The translations under genes and the position numbers were made by a program. The notes under the pieces are model-generated. The model saw only the letters and a program-made list of their open reading frames with translations. It was not told the origin of the DNA and made no database searches. This document shows positions 1 through 6,614 of a stretch of 64,000 nt of DNA, one piece after another; the stretch's first letter is position 1; each line of letters starts with the position of its first letter. Location of the stretch: NCBI GenBank assembly GCA_028707275.1, contig JAQTUP010000006.1, positions 108,248-172,247 of the forward strand, in the 5' to 3' direction. This DNA comes from Gallionella sp. GTDB taxonomy: Bacteria; Pseudomonadota; Gammaproteobacteria; Burkholderiales; Gallionellaceae.

Positions 1-352
1 AAACGGCGCCGATTTCAGACGAGTACGGGAAGAAAAAATACTTCATGGATTTTGTGCCGTGAGAGGAAAAATGATCGCGGCGGTACTGGTTTTACCGGTT
101 AAACGTGTTTATCAGACAGATATATTTTAAATTTCCAGCAAGTCGAAGCGGCAAGGCTTACCACAGCAAGACAATATACGCAGGAGGCTGTTCGATCAGG
201 TTAAAAACCTCGACTGGTGCGCACGTAAAGCCACAAGGTCGCGTATCCTCCGAAGAGCTGGATGAAGTGCGCGCCAGGATTGCCTCGCTGTTGGGAATTC
301 AGAGATTCGCTGCATAATATGTCACACCAATTAGCTGAAAAGGAGTCGGGCG
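1..352. other. Accessory flank, no confident gene
   Basis: No complete gene can be supported here. A frame open from the window edge to a stop at 60-62 ends in DEYGKKKYFMDFVP and may be the C-terminus of a gene lying outside the window. A GTG-initiated frame at 105-317 ends in RVSSEELDEVRARIASLLGI, which loosely resembles MazF/PemK C-termini, but no upstream toxin core is present and I treat it as debris. Bases about 112-190 are weakly repeated at about 1067-1140, with the shared stretch GCGGCAAGGCTT. This suggests duplicated remnants on both sides of the ORF6N gene. Confidence 0.4.
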
Positions 353-1032
353 ATGACTGATAAAACATTGATTGCATCTGTGGCGCAAATCGAATCGAAG
401 ATATTTTTGATTCGCGGTCAAAAAGTCATGCTGGATACCGATTTGGCAGAACTCTATGGTGTGCAAACCAAGGTGCTGAATCAGGCCGTGAAGCGAAATA
501 TAGAACGCTTTCCGTCCGACTTTACGTTCCAATTAACGGCTATCGAGAAAACCGAGGTGGTCACAAATTGTGACCACCTCGCCAGGCTCAAATATTCGTC
601 AACCTTGCCGTATGCCTTCACAGAACACGGCGCGCTGATGCTGGGCAACGTATTGAAATCAGATCGCGCAGTAGAAGTCAGCCTCATGATAGTGCGCACC
701 TTCGTGCAGTTGCGGCAGATGTTGGCCTCCAACGTGCGTGGCAAAGATGTCTTGCAATATAATGAAATCGCCACGCCCGTTCCCCTCACCCAAACCCTCT
801 CCCGCCTGTCTGTCGTGCCAAGCTCGGCACAGGCAGGCAAGCGAGCGAGGGGACAAACGAATCGCTTCGCGAATTTCACGTTGATGCTGAGCTTTCCCGC
901 AAACTTGCCGCTCTGGAAAAGAACTACGACATCAAATTTAAAGCCGTTTTCGATGCCATCCATGAACTGATGACACCCTCTGATCCCAGGAGAAAACGCC
1001 CCATCGGCTTCGCACCGTGGGAGGAAAACTGA
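353..1032 (+). pseudogene. ORF6N-domain protein, disrupted by a short repeat
   Basis: The first ~127 codons encode an ORF6N domain, a phage-type DNA-binding domain of the KilA-N/Rha group: 'MLDTDLAELYGVQTKVLNQA' followed by 'YAFTEHGALMLGNVL'. An AGGAG ribosome site at 341-345 precedes the ATG. After 'RQMLASN' the frame runs into GC-rich repeat DNA (about 760-880) and ends in nonsense at 970. The authentic C-terminus resumes in another frame at 877-1032: it contains 'ELSRKLAALEKNYDIKFKAV' and ends in 'RPIGFAPWEEN'. Family members normally pass straight from the ORF6N core to this coiled C-terminus. The gene was therefore split by a small insertion whose length is not a multiple of three. A shortened N-terminal product could still be made. 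Confidence 0.82.
765..880. repeat. Small GC-rich palindromic repeat inside the ORF6N gene
   Basis: The segment contains 'CCCTCTCCCGCCTG', a hairpin around CCTGTCTGTCGTGCC/GGCACAGGCAGG, and ends in 'CGAATCGCTTCGCGAATTTC'. The same ending, after a similar C/G-rich block, occurs at about 4133-4216 (one base different), and its last bases (GAATTTCACG) recur at 6530-6540. It is a short dispersed element of the REP/intergenic-palindrome kind, and it lies exactly where the ORF6N coding sequence breaks. Its outer boundaries are approximate. Confidence 0.6.
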
Positions 1033-1209
1033 TGGCGAGCAGGTCAGTTGTCACCCGATAAACTGTCAGACAGGCACATTTTGAATCTTCAGTAAATCGA
1101 GGCGGCAAGGCTTCTAACAGCAAGCCGTTATGCGCCGGAAAGCTCAGGATCGAAAGCCGTTGTTTAGCAATGAGCTACGAGCAAATATTCCAAATTTTCG
1201 CCCCACCCA

Positions 1210-1875
1210 TCAGAATTCCACTGGGCCAAACTTCTGGTATAGCTCCGACAGATTTCGAACAGACATCCTGAATTGGCTCCGCGCTTTCACCGTGGATTTT
1301 GCAGCGCTTGCATTCATAACCTTGGAGCCTGGATCGAAGATCACCCGTCCTGCACACAGCGCCGCCAGATAGCGGTTGAAATCCGTACCTTCCCCCAGCA
1401 GTGTGGGGCTAAAATAGCGGTAGGCGGGTGCTAATTCCTTCTCGCTTTCATAAGGAACATAAGCCGCTTGTGCGTGCTTCTTGTTCCAGCCGATCATCAA
1501 GTCAGCAAACGACCAAGCCGCCGCACAATGTCCAGCATCGTTAAGTAATTCAACCGCGCCTTCCACATCCTCGATGACTTTTCGTGCCGGGTTGAAGCCA
1601 CGAACTGCCAGCGTGAGGCCGGTTTTTTCATTCCGGCAGTCCGCACGGTGTATGCCGGTAAAATACAGTGTGTCATCTTTCGTGGGGTGACCGTATTCAC
1701 GAACGAAGGCTTTAACACCCTGCTCGCCATACATTCCTCCATCTGGCTCTGGTGTCATGAGAGTAATCCTGTCGCTGCTAAAGACTTTCATTTCCCAGCC
1801 TAGAAAATCCGGCTCAGCTCGACTATTGGGAATGATGCGTAGGGTGGGATAGCCGCTTGCGGCGTAACCCACCAA
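1210..1875 (-). CDS. MvaI/BcnI-type restriction endonuclease
   Basis: This 221-residue protein carries the hallmarks of the MvaI/BcnI restriction endonuclease family (PD-(D/E)XK-related enzymes that act near CCNGG-type sites): 'IIPNSRAEPDFLGWEMK', giving the catalytic Asp and the ExK pair, then 'ITLMTPEPDGG', 'WNKKHAQAAYVPYE', 'GTDFNRYLAALCAGRVIFDP' and 'KARSQFRMSVRNL'. The length matches the known catalytic unit (about 240 residues). The 'VGYAASGYPTLR' start is close to the family core, so a longer N-terminal region may have been lost. It is the last gene of a minus-strand set with the zinc-ribbon and HNH genes. No cognate methyltransferase is seen. Whether it still cuts, and its exact site, cannot be told from sequence. 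Confidence 0.82.
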   Translation of the reverse strand: MVGYAASGYPTLRIIPNSRAEPDFLGWEMKVFSSDRITLMTPEPDGGMYGEQGVKAFVREYGHPTKDDTLYFTGIHRADCRNEKTGLTLAVRGFNPARKVIEDVEGAVELLNDAGHCAAAWSFADLMIGWNKKHAQAAYVPYESEKELAPAYRYFSPTLLGEGTDFNRYLAALCAGRVIFDPGSKVMNASAAKSTVKARSQFRMSVRNLSELYQKFGPVEF

Positions 1876-1889
1876 TTACCTCCAAGCCA

Positions 1890-2078
1890 CTAATCCTCGA
1901 CGATGAGCACTTCGCGCTGACACTCGCCACAAAATTTAACAAATACATGCTCATTATCAATTATAATTTCTTCCACCATATCCAATCCTGTTTGGCATTT
2001 TGGGCAACAGTCTGGTTGGTCAGACATAATGTATAGCATCATGTCAGGATAACTTTCTCGGGTCTTTAAAATCGTCAT
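1890..2078 (-). CDS. Small zinc-ribbon-like protein
   Basis: This 62-residue protein carries two Cys pairs, CPKC (in 'CCPKCQTGLDMVEEI') and CGEC (in 'VKFCGECQREVLIVED'), spaced as in a small zinc ribbon. Its start overlaps the stop of the upstream HNH gene (ATGA, 2075-2078), which implies translational coupling. The downstream endonuclease gene begins 14 bases after its stop. I do not recognise the family. The coupling suggests a structural or DNA-binding accessory of the restriction cluster, which is inference only. Confidence 0.6.
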   Translation of the reverse strand: MTILKTRESYPDMMLYIMSDQPDCCPKCQTGLDMVEEIIIDNEHVFVKFCGECQREVLIVED

Positions 2079-2854
2079 TTTCTGTTATCCACGAAAAGTT
2101 CACTCCTATGCCATGCGATAAACTCCGCTTGCGGTGCGAAACGTTCTGGCGGTTCAATCGCGCGCCCATTGAGCGGCAATAGAACCTCCCTTACGAAAGG
2201 TTCATCGCGCCGCCTTAGCTCATCTGAAACGATGATCTTGAAGTCATCGCTAAGCGTTATCAACCCTTTGTCGAATGCTCTGTCGTGGATTGCCGATAAG
2301 CACAAGCCATTGCTCGGATTTAAGCGGTTAGCCTTATCCTTGCTCCACGGAACAATATGGCTGGCAATCAACAGGCGCGGCTCGGATAGACCAGACATGC
2401 AGCAGCGCCCACGATAGCTGCTGAGTACGGCACGGCGGAAAAAATGCTGCTTGATTCTCTGTGTTGTTAGGACTTGCCGGGTTTCCCCGGTGAAATCTTC
2501 TGGCAATAGTTCATCGTTTTCCAGCTCCAAGTCCTCCTCGGCATTTTGGTCTAGTTGCTGCCTGAGTAACTGGCACTCCACAGCAAGCCTTTCCCAATCC
2601 GAGTGAAATTCATCCCATACTTCGCGATCCAATGACGAGGCATTTCCCAATCCAGCCCGTCCAGTCTCCGTAATAGCTGGATCAAGGCTTGCGATGTTCA
2701 GCATCTTCATGGCAACCGCATCAGACGTGCGACCGATAACCTTCGCCAATGCAACTATTTCCGGGTTGCGTCCGTGAATTCGCCCATATGGAAGCTGACA
2801 GTACAAATGAAAAGCCAGTTTTACTTGTTCCTTTGTCCAACGCACTGTAGCCAT
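2075..2854 (-). CDS. HNH endonuclease, restriction-associated type
   Basis: This 259-residue protein has an N-terminal winged-helix-like region ('RWTKEQVKLAFHLYCQLPYG', then 'RNPEIVALAKVIGRTSDAVA') and a C-terminal HNH nuclease: 'FFRRAVLSSYRGRCCMSGL', 'LIASHIVPWS', 'NPSNGLCLSAIHDRAFDKGL'. Family members normally start at this 'MATVRW', so I chose the ATG at 2854, although the frame stays open to 3001. It belongs to the large group of HNH proteins found in defence and restriction loci that nick or cut DNA with a metal-bound His-Asn-His site. It is translationally coupled to the zinc-ribbon gene. Confidence 0.82.
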   Translation of the reverse strand: MATVRWTKEQVKLAFHLYCQLPYGRIHGRNPEIVALAKVIGRTSDAVAMKMLNIASLDPAITETGRAGLGNASSLDREVWDEFHSDWERLAVECQLLRQQLDQNAEEDLELENDELLPEDFTGETRQVLTTQRIKQHFFRRAVLSSYRGRCCMSGLSEPRLLIASHIVPWSKDKANRLNPSNGLCLSAIHDRAFDKGLITLSDDFKIIVSDELRRRDEPFVREVLLPLNGRAIEPPERFAPQAEFIAWHRSELFVDNRK

Positions 2855-3409
2855 GATATTTTTCGTCGGTGTCAAAGTAGCGACTCTGTTTGCCGACTCA
2901 TTGGGGGAAATGAAAGAAGCTAAGAGTTTAGCAGTTGCTTCTATAATTGGCACAGATTGTGAAAGCTGCTCATAAGGTTGCCCATCCTTCCCACCGTCCA
3001 AATTGGGCTATGCCCGTCCGCTGCCGCAGCCCTTAATTTTTCCCGTGTTTCCGCACTTCAAGTTCCGGCTGACGAACGCAGCTGGTTTGTTAGCAGGGAA
3101 GAACTGGGACGAACTGCCTGCGCGGTATGCGCTGGTAAAGTAGCGCGATGATTGATTGCAAGGCAACTTTACTGAACGCCGGTTGGCGGGTTGCAGTCGT
3201 TTGGGGATGTATATTGCAAGGCCGGAAAGCGCATCCGATGGATGATGCTTTTATCCGCGAACTAGCTACGTGGCTCATCAACGGCCAGAGCAATATGCTT
3301 GAATTATCAATCAACGATTGAACACCGCCTGGCTGAGGAAATGGCGCAATGACCCGTGTTGATGCGGGTTGCCCAGGTGATGCCTGAGTTGAACCTTATG
3401 TTTTACTTT
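2855..3409. other. Intergenic debris with Vsr-like fragment
   Basis: No complete gene lies here. Bases about 3030-3135 hold a copy of a repeated sequence (CCCGTGTT, then GAACTGGGACGAACTGCCTG) that recurs near 4062-4283 and 6322-6610. In all three copies one frame ends in 'LPARYxLVK' and a stop, so they are duplicates of the tail of one decayed gene that I cannot name. The Vsr-like fragment at 3148-3321 follows. The remaining bases to 3409 hold nothing recognisable. Confidence 0.55.
3148..3321 (+). pseudogene. C-terminal fragment of a Vsr-like endonuclease, copy 1
   Basis: The frame reads 'LLNAGWRVAVVWGCILQGR' and then 'DDAFIRELATWL', matching the C-terminal half of very-short-patch-repair (Vsr) endonucleases, where an AGWRVxVVWEC strand and a terminal helix follow the active site. 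Vsr proteins are about 140-150 residues. Only about 57 remain and the catalytic N-terminal half is missing. The segment is nearly identical to 6615-6780, so it was duplicated after or during decay. Vsr genes usually sit beside C5-cytosine methyltransferases, which fits a restriction-modification relic in this island. Confidence 0.68.
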
Positions 3410-3429
3410 GTGTAGTCGTTCGATTACAC
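3410..3429. promoter_or_regulatory. Inverted-repeat operator of the RelE/HTH module
   Basis: GTGTAGTCG and CGATTACAC form 9-bp arms (one mismatch) around TT, directly before the toxin start. This is the expected place for autoregulation by the toxin-antitoxin complex. Its half site GTGTA resembles that of the palindrome at 5067-5089. Confidence 0.55.
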
Positions 3430-3436
3430 TGTGCGC

Positions 3437-3733
3437 ATGTTCACAGTTAAACCACTTCCCGAATTCAGCGAATGGCTAGATGGCCTGAAGGACCGTGTGA
3501 CGCGTATCCGTTTGGCGCGTCGGCTGGATAAAGTTTCGCGCGGTCAGCTTGGTGATGTAAAGCCGGTGGGGGATGGGGTGTTTGAGTTGCGTGAACACTT
3601 CGGGCCGGGCTGGCGCATGTATTACATCCAGCGCGGTTTGGTATTGGTTGTGATGTTGGGCGGTGGCGATAAAGCCACACAAACCAGCGACATAGCCCGT
3701 GCCGTCAAGCTTGCAGCCACTATTGAGGAATAA
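3437..3733 (+). CDS. RelE/ParE-superfamily toxin (addiction module killer protein)
   Basis: This 98-residue basic protein is of the 'addiction module killer' branch of the RelE/ParE toxins: 'FSEWLDGLKDRVTRIRLARR', 'VFELREHFGPGWRMYY', 'LVVMLGGGDKATQTSDI'. Such toxins are ribosome-dependent mRNA nucleases or gyrase poisons. Which applies here is unknown. The ATG at 3437 was preferred over a GTG at 3431 because family members begin 'MFTV' or similar. The antitoxin follows 3 bases downstream, the toxin-first order usual for this subgroup. Confidence 0.85.
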   Translation: MFTVKPLPEFSEWLDGLKDRVTRIRLARRLDKVSRGQLGDVKPVGDGVFELREHFGPGWRMYYIQRGLVLVVMLGGGDKATQTSDIARAVKLAATIEE

Positions 3734-3736
3734 ATC

Positions 3737-4042
3737 ATGACCAGAAAAATTCGCATAGCCGATCTGCCCGATTTTGACATGGCGGAATACCTCAAGAGCG
3801 AGGAAGATGTTGCCGCTTATTTGACTATGGTGATTGAAGAGGGCGATGTGTCTGAACTGGCCCGCGCGCTGGGCATCGCGGCCCGTGCCCGTGGCATGAG
3901 CGAGATTGCCGAGCAATCCGGCCTGACACGCGAAGCCCTGTACAAGGCGCTGAGGCCGAATGCGCATCCGCGCTTTGACACGATCAACCGCGTTTGCGCG
4001 GCGCTTGGTGTGCGCCTGGTGGCTCAGGCTGTCCATTCTTAG
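3737..4042 (+). CDS. HTH antitoxin partner (addiction module antidote protein)
   Basis: This 101-residue protein has the conserved N-terminus 'IADLPDFDMAEYLKSEEDVA' and a C-terminal helix-turn-helix ('MSEIAEQSGLTREALYKAL', 'DTINRVCAALGVRLV'). It matches the antidote family paired with the killer protein just upstream. It should neutralise that toxin and repress the operon through the inverted repeat at 3410-3429. Parts of this gene recur at 6022-6175 (C-terminal half) and 7876-7965 (first ~30 codons), showing segmental duplication within the island. Confidence 0.87.
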   Translation: MTRKIRIADLPDFDMAEYLKSEEDVAAYLTMVIEEGDVSELARALGIAARARGMSEIAEQSGLTREALYKALRPNAHPRFDTINRVCAALGVRLVAQAVHS

Positions 4043-4337
4043 CGGGCGGGGTGCTTTGCGCCTTGATTTTCCCCGTGTTCCCGCATTTCAGGTTCCTGCT
4101 GACCAACGGTCATGGCAAATGGTCAGATTATAAAATCGCCATGCCCGTTTCCCCCTTTCCAACTTTCCCCCGCTTGCGGGGGAAAGGGCAAACGAATCGC
4201 TACGCGAATTTCACGTTTATGCTGCCGATGTGCTCAGCGCGAAGAGTTGGGAAGATCTGCCCGCGCGGTACGTGCTGGTAAAGTAGAGCAACGACTCGGC
4301 GTCCAGACTGTCAGCGGCCAGAGCAATACGCTTGAAT
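4043..4337. repeat. Duplicated debris segment after the antitoxin
   Basis: After the antitoxin stop, the stretch from AGCGGGCGGGGTGC to about 4105 is repeated at 6319-6365. Bases about 4133-4220 contain the small C/G-rich repeat also seen in the ORF6N gene. Bases 4210-4283 encode 'YAADVLSAKSWEDLPARYVL' followed by 'VK' and a stop, a tail shared with 6533-6610. Bases about 4310-4337 carry the last codons of the Vsr-like fragment (GGCCAGAGCAATACGCTTGA). No functional gene is seen. Confidence 0.6.
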
Positions 4338-4340
4338 AAA

Positions 4341-4373
4341 AAACGGGCACCCGAAGGTGCCCGTTTAGTTTTT
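4341..4373. terminator. Bidirectional rho-independent terminator
   Basis: A perfect 11-bp stem (AAACGGGCACC / GGTGCCCGTTT) with a CGAA loop is followed by a T-rich run on the plus strand and preceded by an A-run. It can therefore stop transcription from both sides, between the plus-strand debris and the minus-strand DUF2442 gene. Confidence 0.88.
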
Positions 4374-4396
4374 TCATTGGAGCAGACTATTTTATT

Positions 4397-4828
4397 TCAG
4401 TGAGCCATATGTTCCAGTTCAATAGCACGACAAGCCAAACCAACAACCTTGGGGATAGGACGGCTACCGGTACGATAATGTGCAATCATGCGGCGCGTCA
4501 TCCCCAGCGTATCAGCCGCTGAGGAAAGGGTGAGGCTGTTGCGCTGCATCCACCGGTCAAACTCACTGGCAGTTGGTAGCCCAGCCTGTTCACGGCAAAG
4601 TTCGTAGATCCTGTCAGCTCCCAGACTAAGGCCATTCGGCCAATCTAGTCCATGCCCCCAGTCATCGCGCGTCATCTGCGAAAAAAATTCAGGATTACAC
4701 AAGACATCAAACGGCGGATTGGTGCAGCCGGAAAGATCAATGCGCAGCGTTTCCCCCGTACTCCAGTCTATATCTGCGATCAGCGTGTCAACGATGCGGA
4801 CATCCTTGATATTGGGCGGGTTTTTCAT
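4397..4828 (-). CDS. DUF2442-HTH fusion, putative antitoxin
   Basis: In this 143-residue protein, residues 1-80 match DUF2442 ('VDTLIADIDWSTGETLRIDL', 'FSQMTRDDWGHGLDW', 'LSLGADRIYELC'). Residues about 93-140 form a Cro/C1-like helix-turn-helix ('LTLSSAADTLGMTRRMIAHY'). The start overlaps the stop of the DUF4160 gene by four bases (ATGA). DUF4160/DUF2442 pairs are widespread in bacteria and are predicted toxin-antitoxin modules. The HTH makes this partner the likely repressor and antitoxin. It would act at the perfect palindrome at 5067-5089. Confidence 0.78.
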   Translation of the reverse strand: MKNPPNIKDVRIVDTLIADIDWSTGETLRIDLSGCTNPPFDVLCNPEFFSQMTRDDWGHGLDWPNGLSLGADRIYELCREQAGLPTASEFDRWMQRNSLTLSSAADTLGMTRRMIAHYRTGSRPIPKVVGLACRAIELEHMAH

Positions 4829-5058
4829 GGGTTCAGCCTCCTATATTCAGTCAGGTATTTTGCTTTGTTCACTGCTATGTTGATGAACACATCGGTTAGC
4901 CGCTTTGCAGGAGAGACGCCGCCTGCAAGAATTTCGCACGTTTCAATCGCCACAGATACGCGGCTGCCATCTTTGAACGCCACATGCACATGCGGCACAC
5001 CATGCTCGTTGCCATTGATACGGATGCGCCAGTCGCCAATTGTGTCGTAATTAGTCAT
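4825..5058 (-). CDS. DUF4160 protein, putative toxin partner
   Basis: This 77-residue protein contains the DUF4160 signature ('DWRIRINGNEHGVPHVHVAF'), with a conserved His cluster of the 'EHGxPHVHV' type. It is the first gene of a two-gene minus-strand operon and is translationally coupled to the DUF2442-HTH gene. The family is commonly annotated as part of a type II-like pair. Its activity is not established to my knowledge, so 'toxin' is inference from gene pairing. Confidence 0.72.
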   Translation of the reverse strand: MTNYDTIGDWRIRINGNEHGVPHVHVAFKDGSRVSVAIETCEILAGGVSPAKRLTDVFINIAVNKAKYLTEYRRLNP

Positions 5059-5066
5059 AGGTGAAC

Positions 5067-5089
5067 TATAGTGTAATTATTACACTATA
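5067..5089. promoter_or_regulatory. Perfect 23-bp palindromic operator
   Basis: TATAGTGTAAT is followed by one central T and its exact reverse complement ATTACACTATA. The centre lies 20 bases upstream of the DUF4160 start. A perfect 11-bp dyad at this place is what an HTH autorepressor would bind, here probably the C-terminal domain of the DUF2442 fusion. It may also overlap the promoter. Confidence 0.8.
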
Positions 5090-5135
5090 TCAAGTGCTCT
5101 CATTTCATTTTTGGCACATCATAACCCGCCAACAA

Positions 5136-5335
5136 ATGTACAAAAAACAGGGTCTGAACATCAAGCGCATTCGCGAGCATGCTCACGTTAGCCAGCCCGT
5201 CTTTGCCCGCTATCTGAATACCAGTGAATCAACTGTGCAGAAATGGGAAACGGGGCAGAAAAGGCCGAGTGGCATGGCGCTCAGGTTATTGCACTGCACA
5301 TCGTTGAAAAGCATGGTCTTGAAGTGCTTGTGTGA
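5136..5335 (+). pseudogene. XRE-family HigA-like antitoxin, frameshifted
   Basis: The frame encodes a typical XRE antitoxin core: 'LNIKRIREHAHVSQPVFARY', then 'LNTSESTVQKWETGQKRPSG' and 'MALRLL'. It then shifts. The family ending 'HIVEKHGLEVLV' and its stop are found in another frame at 5333-5335. The break coincides with a 5-bp tandem duplication, TGCACTGCAC at 5290-5299, and removing one TGCAC unit restores the frame. The N-terminal ~50 residues usual in this family and the toxin partner are also missing, so this is a remnant. Confidence 0.82.
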
Positions 5336-5461
5336 ATTTTTAATCTCACCAATGCGCACGGTTTTCATCAGCGGTTGTGATTCCAGCAACCGGGATCCGC
5401 TTTGTCGGAATTCGATTTATGCCGATGATGATTGCCATGTTCATTCTGTCAGGTTTAGAAT

Positions 5462-5481
5462 GTCGCTACTTTTGTAGCAAC
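5462..5481. promoter_or_regulatory. Inverted-repeat operator of the ParD-like/RelE module
   Basis: GTCGCTAC and GTAGCAAC form 8-bp arms (one mismatch) around TTTT. The repeat ends 16 bases before the antitoxin ATG and just upstream of its AGGGAGA ribosome site. It is a probable autoregulatory site. Confidence 0.6.
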
Positions 5482-5497
5482 AGTTATAGGGAGAGCG

Positions 5498-5728
5498 ATG
5501 ATGGGAATGCCGGTCAGAATCGACGACACGTTGTACGAGCAGGCGCGCACCGAGGCGCAGATTGAACACCGCACCATCGCCGGGCAAATCGAATATTGGG
5601 CTATGATCGGTCGCGCGTCACTCGACAACCCGGATTTGCCGGTTAGTTTCGTGGCGGAAGCACTGGCCTCTATGCGTGAACCGCGCGAGCAGGCCACACC
5701 CTTTGTGCCACGCAGTCGCCGTGCATGA
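5498..5728 (+). CDS. ParD-like antitoxin
   Basis: This 76-residue protein has a ribbon-helix-helix-like N-terminus ('MPVRIDDTLYEQARTEAQIE', then 'HRTIAGQIEYWAMIGRA') typical of ParD-like antitoxins, and an acidic/flexible C-terminus that would wrap the toxin. A good AGGGAGA ribosome site lies at 5488-5494. ATGs at 5498 and 5501 are both possible starts. Its stop overlaps the toxin start (ATGA at 5725-5728). Confidence 0.8.
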   Translation: MMGMPVRIDDTLYEQARTEAQIEHRTIAGQIEYWAMIGRASLDNPDLPVSFVAEALASMREPREQATPFVPRSRRA

Positions 5729-6003
5729 GTTACAAGGTTGAACAGACGCGGCGCTTTGCCCGTCAGTACAAAAAACTGCATGACAACGTTGCGGCTGATG
5801 TCGATGATGCAGTCGCAGCTGTCGCCGGACAACCTTCTGTCGGCGAACGAAAAAAAGGCGATCTGGCTGACTTGTTTGTCTACAAATTTCGCAGCCAGGG
5901 TCAACTCTATCTGCTGGGTTATACCCTCGACGATGCTGTGCAACTGATTTTTCTGGAAGCCATCGGGCCCCATGAGAATTTCTATCGCGATCTCAAACAC
6001 TAA
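5725..6003 (+). CDS. RelE/ParE-family toxin
   Basis: This 92-residue toxin has the RelE/ParE fold signature: 'FARQYKKLHDNVAADVDDAV', 'KKGDLADLFVYKFRSQGQLY', 'LLGYTLDDAVQLIFLEAIGP', 'HENFYRDLKH'. The terminal 'GPHENFYRDLK' motif is characteristic of RelE-type ribosome-associated mRNA interferases. It overlaps the ParD-like antitoxin by four bases. Directly behind its stop lies the duplicated C-terminal half of another antitoxin gene. Confidence 0.86.
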   Translation: MSYKVEQTRRFARQYKKLHDNVAADVDDAVAAVAGQPSVGERKKGDLADLFVYKFRSQGQLYLLGYTLDDAVQLIFLEAIGPHENFYRDLKH

Positions 6004-6021
6004 TCAGTGTTTTAAGCGGCC

Positions 6022-6175
6022 CCGTGGCATGAGCGAGATTGCCGGGAAATCCGGCCTGACACGCGAAGCTCTGTACAAGGCGCTGAGGCCGAATGCGCAT
6101 CCGCGTTTTGACACGATCAACCGCGTTTGCGCGGCGCTTGGTGTGCGCCTGGTGGCTCAAACTGTCCATTTTTAA
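6022..6175 (+). pseudogene. C-terminal half of the HTH antidote gene (duplicate)
   Basis: From 'PRGMSEIAGKSGLTREALYK' to 'RLVAQTVHF' this stretch is almost identical to codons 53-101 of the antitoxin at 3737-4042. The N-terminal 50 codons are missing. The similarity continues past the stop into the downstream debris, interrupted only by the MITE at 6175-6316. It is a truncated duplicate that includes the HTH. Expression as a mini-protein cannot be excluded. Confidence 0.8.
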
Positions 6176-6316
6176 CAGGCTGCTGCAAAACTATTGCGCT
6201 CGTCGATACTGCGTCAAAAAGTGACTCAAAATGCTCATTTACTACATGTAAACTCCGCTTTTTCGTCGCTTTTTTTCTTGCCTCCGCTTCGCTCATAACG
6301 TTTTTCAGCAGCCTGT
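6175..6316. mobile_element. 142-bp MITE with TA target duplication
   Basis: The ends are 17-bp terminal inverted repeats with one mismatch (ACAGGCTGCTGCAAAAC, and ACAGGCTGCTGAAAAAC on the other strand). The element is flanked by TA on both sides (6173-6174 and 6317-6318). The paralogous segment at 4031-4060 reads CCATTCTTAGCGGGCGGGG with no element and a single TA at 4040-4041, which is an intact empty site. There is no coding capacity. The TA duplication points to mobilisation by an IS630/Tc1-mariner-type transposase, none of which lies in this window. Confidence 0.88.
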
Positions 6317-6318
6317 TA

Positions 6319-6614
6319 GCGGGCGGGGTGCTTTGCGCCTTGATTTTCCCCGTGTTCCCCCTTTTTAATTGCCCCCTCGCTACGCTCTCCCCCCATTTTC
6401 AACTTTCCCCCGGAGATACCCTCTCTTCAATCCTCTCCCGCCTGTCTGCCTTGCCTGCGCCTGCCTGTCGGCAGACAGGGCAGACAGGGCAGACAGGGCA
6501 GACAGGCGACAGGCAGGCGACAGGCAGGTGAATTTCACGTTTACGCTGCCGATGTGCTGAGCGCAAAAAACTGGGATGAGCTGCCTGCGCGGTATGCGCT
6601 GGTAAAGTAGCTCG
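6319..6614. repeat. Duplicated debris with a 9-bp VNTR
   Basis: Bases 6319-6365 repeat 4043-4085. At 6471-6529 lies a tandem array of about four CAGACAGGG units followed by two CGACAGGCAGG units, next to a CCTGCCTGTCGG palindrome. Bases 6533-6610 encode a tail ('YAADVLSAKNWDELPARYAL') shared with 4210-4283. No functional gene is seen. Confidence 0.6.

Noticed and set aside
105..317. Small frame ending in a MazF-like tail
   Set aside because: Only a weak C-terminal resemblance, no toxin core and no partner. Kept as debris, not as a gene.
353..1032. Prophage suspected from the ORF6N domain
   Set aside because: No structural, lysis, integrase or replication genes adjoin it.
2855..3001. 49-residue N-terminal extension of the HNH protein
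   Set aside because: Family proteins begin at 'MATVRW'-like sequence (2854), and the extension shows no conserved features.
6127..6531. 134-codon frame across the MITE and debris
   Set aside because: It arises from the MITE insertion and low-complexity repeats and contains no recognisable protein sequence.
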